Shown one piece after another: positions 59,301 to 64,000 of a DNA stretch of 64,000 bases (positions are counted from its first letter, which is position 1; each line of letters starts with the position of its first letter). The notes beneath the pieces are model-generated. The model worked only from the letters and a program-made list of their open reading frames with translations, was not told the origin of the DNA and did no database searches. The stretch lies in contig WARS01000011.1 of the NCBI GenBank assembly GCA_008933995.1, forward strand, positions 18,621,516 to 18,685,515. The letters run 5' to 3'. This DNA is from Datnioides undecimradiatus (lineage: Eukaryota; Chordata; Actinopteri; Lobotiformes; Datnioididae). A program made the position numbers and the translations under genes.

Positions 59301-62300
59301 GTCTCTATCGCTGCCCCGGGCCAGGTCATATATGAGCTTTGCAGCGTAAGTTTAATCTGTCACGTGCCCCTTAACCTCCCCCTCCCTTATTTCAACCTCT
59401 CGCCCTCCCTTATTTCAAATTCATCAAGCGTATTGATGAAAGTGCAGATAATATAGTGTGCCACAGCTGTGTTTCGTCTTACGCGTAATTTCTTCTCTTT
59501 GAAATCGTTCATGAATGCCTCACAGGCCGTCCAAGAGCGGGATAATCAAATCAAGATGCTGAGCGAGCAGGTGGAGCAGTATACGGGGGAAATGGAGAAG
59601 CACACCCTGCTCATTGAGGAGCTAAAGACGTCCACAAAGAGAGACAGAGGTGGGTGGATCATAAGGTTCCTAACTAAACAGCTTCATACGAAAGACATGA
59701 TTTATCTTACCACACACATTGTTTGAGTTCTCCCAACTAAAACACCATATCTTTATTCTTCTCTGTCTCTAGTTTGTGTCTGCCCTTAGAAATCTCTGTT
59801 TTAAGTGCACAGTGACAGAGAGATGAGTAAAACTCATTGTGGACCAAATCACAGCGATGTGAAACACAGAATTGTCGTCCATTACTCCGCAGAGCATTTT
59901 GGCACCTTTCAGGTCATGGTTTTGGTTTTTAGGCCCACAACTCAACCTCTGGTTCAGCCTCACTGCTCTCTAATCGGTGTCGATTTAGTCCGCAGCAGGC
60001 GGCTGTTACAATACCGGTGTAGCCATGTTGGTTATCTCTGCATTTAAACATTTAAACTTTAGTTCATTGTCTAAATCTGTAAGGTTTCATTTGCTTCAGG
60101 TGAACTAGAGGAACAGGCAAGTCAGTTCTGATGTCGTGCGATCACCCGATGGTCACTGACGCATCATCATCACCATCATCATTTTCGCTTCTTGCCCCAG
60201 GCCTACCATCGACCACGCAGCAGAGAAAGATGGAAGAGCTCAAGTCGAAGCTGGACGCTGCAGAGGAGAGAGCAGCAGAAGCGGAGCAGGCAGCGAAGCT
60301 CGCGGAAGCTCATGCTGAGGAAAAAGACAAAGCGCTCATTGAGGCTTCAAACCGCTTGAGCCAGTACGAGTCTGTGAGTCTATAAATACCCTCTCTTTCA
60401 ATTAGTTGTTGTTTTTTTCTTAACTTTTGGCTTACATCAAATACTTTTTTAATGCAAATCAAATTAATTGAGACCTAAATTCCCGGAAGCAAAGTTTGTT
60501 TTTTCCTGTCCATCTTCACTTTTTATAGAGACACTGAACTGACTATGTGACTATGGTGTGATCAACATGCTCTTTGCGTCCACAGGCTCAGTGTTTGTCC
60601 TTCACTATGTCTAATCACATCCTGATTTCGCCCCCAAAAAAGCATACAAGTCAAAAAACAAGGAAATAAAGAAAGTGAGACAAGACATGCTTTATGATGG
60701 ACGAGGAACTGCTGCTCTGTTTCTGCGTTATAGGGCACTTATGGCCTGGAAGCAGCCGTCGCGGAGATCAAAGAGTGTAAAAATCACATTAGAGTGAGAG
60801 ATCGTGAGGCAGAGGCCATGACCAAAGATATCAACCAGCTTGAGATGAGAATCAATGACCTCATGGACGAAAATGAGGATTTCCGAGAAAAACTAGGTCA
60901 GATTTTTTTAAAAACGTTTCTGTTCCCATTTCTCAGTATCTCTAGACAGCAACGACTGACCTGGAGTTGTGAAATTAATTTTATTTTTGTTTATTTCGGT
61001 CGTTTTCATGACTCCAAAGGTCTGGAACCAAAGCAGGAAGTGGATCTGACAGAGTTCAAGCGAGCAAAAGAGCTCAGGCAGCGCCAGTACAAAGCAGAAA
61101 ATCAGGTCCTCACCAAAGAGGTAATGTGTGATGACGAGGGTCACAACCGCTGCGTTGATAACCGCCGCGTCTCCTGTGGACGTCTCACCTCACCGGTTTC
61201 TTTCTAGATTGAACGGCTGGAAGAGGAGAGGCTGGAGCTCAAGAAACAGATCAGACGGATGGTGAAGGAAAGAGGTGAAGCAGAACCCGTGGAATCACAC
61301 TATACCCATTGTTGTATAACCCAGTGTAAAAACACTAATAATGCTTATAATGTTGTTATTTCCAAACCAAACTACAGGTGTGAGGATAAAGGATTACTTC
61401 AGGGTGCCTCCAATGATTTGATTGGCCGGATGTGGGCACTGTAACTGAAAAAGTCATTTCCTGTTTTCCTGACTTGAATTCATTTGCAGTGTTTGACACA
61501 TCTTATTTCTTGTGGTGTCTAATCCAATATAAACATCTTTATTAGACGTTGAGAACGTTCAGGGCATGAGATTAACAACAGTTTTCAAAGCCCCAATGGG
61601 ATCGTGATGGATTCAGGACCATCAACAGCAGCATCTCTTCACAGAATCAGTGTCTATAAAAGCCATTTGCAGTTATCCCGAGTGAGACACAGCATTAAAT
61701 TCAACTGCACCGGATAGAAGGACGACATTGCACAAGCACAAGAGGCAGATAGAGCACAATGTGGACGAACCAACCCAAATCAAAATCCTTCTGCAGCAAT
61801 GCAAAGGCTAGGATCACCGATATCAATACTGGTATCGACGTTTCTCATTATTTAAAGCAGCAAATGTAACATCAGAGATGAATATATCACAATCTTCGAA
61901 GCGAATGGACTGTTTATAACAACCGGCGAACAAACATGAGGCGTTTCCTTTAATGTTCTCTTTGAATGACTTAATCACATTTATGTGCAAACACAAGACA
62001 GTGTTTCTAACAGTAAATGACACCATCATGAGATCATGAGACCATCATGTGACTTAACACAACAACAGCAGAGATGCAAACATTACAGCACTAAGGGGGA
62101 ATGCTCATGTGCCCAGGACGTGATCTAACATGTGATTGGTCCATATCATATTTGTGTCAGTCCCACTGACGCCAGTTCTGACACTCTAAACGAGACGGTC
62201 ACTAGCAATGGTGTCGATCTGCTCAGGCTTATTATAAAAATAAATAAAGTATTAACGGTCACATTGTGCTGTTTCTGTCTCGGTAACAATCAGCTGTGTC

Positions 62301-63363
62301 TGCAGGCATCCCACAGCCACTGATGGAGGAGGACGTCGGGCCCGGCAGAAGTGTGCAGCTTACACAGAGCAGCACTCACAAAGACGACGACATCCGGCGC
62401 AAAGTAAGCTCCATAATGACAGGATGTCTGCGTCTCAGTCAAAGCCCTGTTTCTGTAAAAGCAGTGACCCGGTGCCTGCGATTGTTTTCCACAGGACGCC
62501 GATTTGTAGCTTTATAACCAGCAGTTTGTTTTGTTTGTGTTTCGTTTTATTCGATTGTTTACCCAGGAGTAATCTAGTTTGGATGGAGAATGTCCCTTTT
62601 CTAGACAGACTTGGACATGATTCATGCGCCAAACAAAAGAAGGCATTAAAATGCTCAGTGATGCGAGGGGGAAGCAGGAAAGCTGCAGATGTCATGCGTC
62701 CAGGTAGCTGTTGGATTAATAAATCATGCTAATGTCAGCAGGGTGCCATGAAATTGAAGGGTCACATGACATCTGAGGGACTTACACTAAACTGTATAGA
62801 CACTGATTGGGCATAGTGTGCTTGTGGATGTAGGTTTGAAACGGTAAAACATACAGAGCGCGTGCCACTTGGCGCGTCAGTGTGAATACAACCGCTTAAA
62901 GAGTCGCATGTGGTTTGGCGGCACGTTGCACCTTTAGCCGAAAGGTTATGAGGTTTTCTTTGTGACGCTTGCGGTGACATAAGCCTTTCTTTACAGAATG
63001 AGTATCTGGAGAGGGAACTGAGCAGCAAGGAGCGAGAGCTGGAGCTTCACAAGACCCAGTTTCAAGTCAAACGTGAGTAGATGTTCTTAGAGCAGAGTGG
63101 GTTCCCTGAGCTGTAGATCTTGTTTCCTCTAAGAACACATGAAAGTACCAGAATATGTGCTGCAGGGAACGTTAGCGTGAGACCTCTTAAATAAAAAAAC
63201 GTTGTCTCCTCCTGCGTGTCAACTCACAGTGGATGAACTGTCCAAAGTGAAAAGAGACCTGGAGGCTGCGCTGAAAGATGTCCTGCAAGTCATGAGGATT
63301 AATCAAGAGGCCGGTCCGTCCGACGCTGCCGTCAACGTCGCCGGCCTGGAAAGACTGGCTAAT
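53258..63363 (+). CDS. cep290: CEP290, centrosomal/ciliary transition-zone protein (5' part, 19 coding exons visible)
   Basis: CEP290 is a very long coiled-coil protein that links microtubules and membrane at the ciliary transition zone; human loss causes Joubert, Meckel and Leber congenital amaurosis diseases. Exons visible: 53258-53362, 53686-53763, 53864-53933, 54038-54084, 54608-54742, 55212-55265, 55437-55457, 56060-56206, 56463-56645, 57151-57240, 57452-57574, 59526-59649, 60201-60373, 60734-60896, 61020-61120, 61208-61274, 62306-62403, 62997-63072, 63230-63363. All phases join without a stop and give 663 residues, roughly the first quarter of the family's usual length of about 2,480. 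Recognised blocks include [47 protein letters not shown] and [12 protein letters not shown]. The whole visible part is predicted coiled coil. The gene continues beyond the right edge. Confidence 0.97.
53686..53763 (+). CDS. cep290: CEP290 coding exon 2 (residues 36-61)
   Basis: It encodes [20 protein letters not shown] followed by FQTIVK. The acceptor is ccatgcag and the donor gtgtaa, a weakish site. 78 nt, phase 0 at both ends. Confidence 0.9.
53864..53933 (+). CDS. cep290: CEP290 coding exon 3 (residues 62-85)
   Basis: It encodes [20 protein letters not shown] and then AKK. The acceptor is cctgccag and the donor gtcagt; the exon leaves in phase 1. Confidence 0.92.
54038..54084 (+). CDS. 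cep290: CEP290 coding exon 4 (residues 85-100)
   Basis: A 47-nt exon encoding [16 protein letters not shown]. The acceptor is gactgcag and the donor gtagtg. It restores phase 0. Confidence 0.92.
54608..54742 (+). CDS. cep290: CEP290 coding exon 5 (residues 101-145)
   Basis: It encodes [20 protein letters not shown] and [28 protein letters not shown] is a strongly conserved CEP290 block. The acceptor is cggctcag and the donor gtatga. Confidence 0.96.
55212..55265 (+). CDS. cep290: CEP290 coding exon 6 (residues 146-163)
   Basis: A 54-nt exon encoding [18 protein letters not shown]. The acceptor is tttccccag and the donor gtatgc. Confidence 0.94.
55437..55457 (+). CDS. cep290: CEP290 coding exon 7, 21-nt exon (residues 164-170)
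   Basis: It encodes IKKLKKK, continuing LKRE into NEQL as in the vertebrate family (NKRLKKKNEQL in human). The pyrimidine-rich acceptor ends ccgccttag and the donor is gtaaga. Confidence 0.9.
56060..56206 (+). CDS. cep290: CEP290 coding exon 8 (residues 171-219)
   Basis: It encodes [20 protein letters not shown] through [12 protein letters not shown], a long heptad helix. The acceptor is acacaacag and the donor gtgatt. Confidence 0.95.
56463..56645 (+). CDS. cep290: CEP290 coding exon 9 (residues 220-280)
   Basis: It encodes a coiled coil with the conserved [19 protein letters not shown] and [16 protein letters not shown]. The acceptor is gtccgccag and the donor gtaaag. Confidence 0.96.
57151..57240 (+). 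CDS. cep290: CEP290 coding exon 10 (residues 281-310)
   Basis: It encodes [20 protein letters not shown] and [10 protein letters not shown]. The acceptor is ctgcccag and the donor gtgggt. [16 protein letters not shown] is highly conserved. Confidence 0.97.
57452..57574 (+). CDS. cep290: CEP290 coding exon 11 (residues 311-351)
   Basis: It encodes [20 protein letters not shown] and [12 protein letters not shown]. The acceptor is gcacatag and the donor gtctgt; 123 nt, phase 0. Confidence 0.96.
57624..57964. mobile_element. MITE-like non-autonomous DNA transposon in a CEP290 intron
   Basis: Terminal inverted repeats of 30 bp match at 23 positions: 57624-57653 (starts cactctccagccgcttcatt) and 57935-57964 (ends atgaattggccggttagtg). 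The 281 bp between them hold no coding frame. This resembles the fish element family whose ends read like aatgaagtggccggtgagtg. No clear target duplication was found. Confidence 0.65.
58440..58960 (+). repeat. Interspersed repeat in the same CEP290 intron
   Basis: The stretch around caacacgtctccagcttgg, gctgtggacggggtcagcag and ggtagatcagcaactcc-like text (minus strand) resembles a common teleost dispersed repeat. A second, partial copy is at 10925-11000. Boundaries are approximate and the class is unknown. Confidence 0.5.
59325..59345 (+). other. cep290: Candidate CEP290 microexon (21 nt, VIYELCS)
   Basis: A pyrimidine-rich tract leads to ccgggccag, then 21 nt, then the strong donor gtaagt. 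Insertion between exons 11 and 12 keeps the frame and adds VIYELCS. The next intron would be 180 nt. I know of no matching segment in the human protein I can recall, so it would be an alternative or fish-specific exon, if real. Confidence 0.4.
59526..59649 (+). CDS. cep290: CEP290 coding exon 12 (residues 352-393)
   Basis: It encodes [20 protein letters not shown] and [20 protein letters not shown]. The acceptor is gcctcacag and the donor gtgggt; the exon leaves in phase 1. Confidence 0.96.
60100..60120 (+). other. cep290: Candidate CEP290 microexon (21 nt, phase 1-1)
   Basis: After the acceptor ttgcttcag, 21 nt precede the donor gtcagt. Spliced between exons 12 and 13 it changes RGLPS to [12 protein letters not shown] without breaking the frame. 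The donor is only fair, and the constitutive join skips this piece. Confidence 0.3.
60201..60373 (+). CDS. cep290: CEP290 coding exon 13 (residues 393-450)
   Basis: It encodes [20 protein letters not shown] followed by an Ala/Glu-rich coiled coil ending NRLSQYES. The acceptor is tgccccag and the donor gtgagt. Confidence 0.95.
60734..60896 (+). CDS. cep290: CEP290 coding exon 14 (residues 451-505)
   Basis: It encodes [40 protein letters not shown] and [13 protein letters not shown]. The acceptor is cgttatag and the donor gtcaga. Confidence 0.96.
61020..61120 (+). CDS. cep290: CEP290 coding exon 15 (residues 505-538)
   Basis: It encodes [20 protein letters not shown] and [14 protein letters not shown]. 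The acceptor is ctccaaag and the donor gtaatg. The preceding intron is only 123 nt. Confidence 0.96.
61208..61274 (+). CDS. cep290: CEP290 coding exon 16 (residues 539-561)
   Basis: It encodes [20 protein letters not shown] and ER. The acceptor is tttctag and the donor gtgaag. The preceding intron is 87 nt. Confidence 0.95.
62306..62403 (+). CDS. cep290: CEP290 coding exon 17 (residues 561-593)
   Basis: It encodes a non-coiled linker, [20 protein letters not shown] and [12 protein letters not shown]. This is the least conserved exon of the visible part, but phase, acceptor (gtctgcag) and donor (gtaagc) fit. Confidence 0.85.
62997..63072 (+). CDS. cep290: CEP290 coding exon 18 (residues 594-619)
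   Basis: It encodes [20 protein letters not shown] and QFQVK, matching the family's NEFLSRELIEKERDLE. The acceptor is ctttacag and the donor gtgagt. Confidence 0.94.
63230..63363 (+). CDS. cep290: CEP290 coding exon 19 (residues 619-663), last visible
   Basis: It encodes [20 protein letters not shown] and, after a variable stretch, VAGLERLAN. The acceptor is aactcacag and the donor gtaagc. The remaining 637 bases are intron. Confidence 0.94.
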
Positions 63364-64000
63364 GTAAGCGTATGATCTTGAACGCCGTTGTTGTTTTTGT
63401 GACAAGGAACGGGGAACAAGGAACATTAAAACACAATCTGTATCCTGAAACGCTAAACCTAATAACACCTTTCCATTATCCCCACTGAGATCGGATCTCT
63501 GTCATCCAGAGCGAAGCCTCGGCGCTCTTTCATAGCGCGGAGCAGACAAGGCTGTAATCGACATAATTAAATTTAAACCACAGCCTGTGTTTTAAGTTGG
63601 CTGAAGACAGACATGAGCATCAGTGTTACATTATGCACGGATGCAGGCACGCTGTACGTACGGCATTTAGATCCCCAAGCACAACGTGAAGCAGGCTAAC
63701 TCTACCCACGGCCAAGGTTTTGTCTCCGCTCCCTACTTCCTTTGTTCAAAGTTTGGTTAATTATGTCCGGCGTCAATTGCTGCTATAGCTTCTGGGGAAT
63801 CAGGAAACATGACTAAACTAAACTTGAACACGCCACCTGGTCCGTAAACATTCCTGCCCGAGCCTGATCTTCATCAACGCTGCTGGTTGCAAAACAGACA
63901 GCAGCTCCCATGATCCCATGCTATTTCACAACGTCGCTGAAGTGCAGCTTTTGCTCTTCAGTGTTTCGCTTGGCACGATCTCCGTACTGCGCTTTTCACA
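63364..64000 (+). other. cep290: CEP290 intron 19, truncated by the window edge
   Basis: It follows the donor gtaagc at 63364. No further CEP290 exon is seen before the end of the window. Confidence 0.85.

Noticed and set aside
60100..60116. 17-nt exon ending in a GC donor (CAG then gcaagt)
   Set aside because: It would shift the CEP290 frame at the next exon; only the 21-nt version keeps it.
61805..61845. Possible second hAT MITE (gatatcaatactggtatcg)
   Set aside because: Only a short resemblance; no paired ends or target duplication were found.
1..64000. CRISPR arrays, operons, phage or bacterial defence systems
   Set aside because: The window is a spliced vertebrate locus; no regularly spaced direct repeats or prokaryotic gene layout were seen.

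Overview
This window is vertebrate nuclear DNA, most likely from a teleost of the percomorph type. The genes are split by canonical GT-AG introns, there are no operons or Shine-Dalgarno signals, and the interspersed repeats (non-LTR retrotransposon tails ending in ATCT repeats, a tRNA-like repeat, hAT and Tc1-like remnants) are those typical of fish genomes. Most open reading frames in the window are chance frames in non-coding DNA.

Two real genes lie head to head. TMTC3 is on the minus strand (coding 51619 down to 30675, 13 coding exons, about 934 residues, 3' UTR reaching about 28545). It encodes an ER O-mannosyltransferase with an N-terminal multi-pass GT-C part and a C-terminal TPR array. 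CEP290 is on the plus strand (ATG at 53258). Nineteen coding exons are visible, giving the first 663 or so residues, and the gene runs off the right edge. It encodes the coiled-coil protein of the ciliary transition zone. The roughly 700 bp between them (about 52560-53257) must hold the promoters of both. It carries an ETS-type site and an imperfect X-box-like motif. The same head-to-head pair is found in mammals.

Positions 1-28540 are a gene-poor flank downstream of TMTC3. It holds LINE tails, a tRNA-like dispersed repeat in two orientations, a 141-bp tandem pair, a 434-bp hAT MITE with a perfect 8-bp target duplication, a Tc1-like transposase remnant, an unnamed repeat in three copies, a perfect 36-bp inverted repeat, and one weak candidate two-exon gene end (13826-14140, minus) that I could not identify.

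The points most worth checking are two unannotated in-frame 21-nt microexon candidates in CEP290 (59325-59345 and 60100-60120), a GC-AG intron in TMTC3 (donor at 34084-34085), the 36-bp perfect palindrome at 2455-2542, the candidate exon pair at 13826-14140, and a MITE with 30-bp terminal inverted repeats inside a CEP290 intron. I see no sign of a novel multi-gene system; the window is a conserved gene pair in ordinary fish repeat background.
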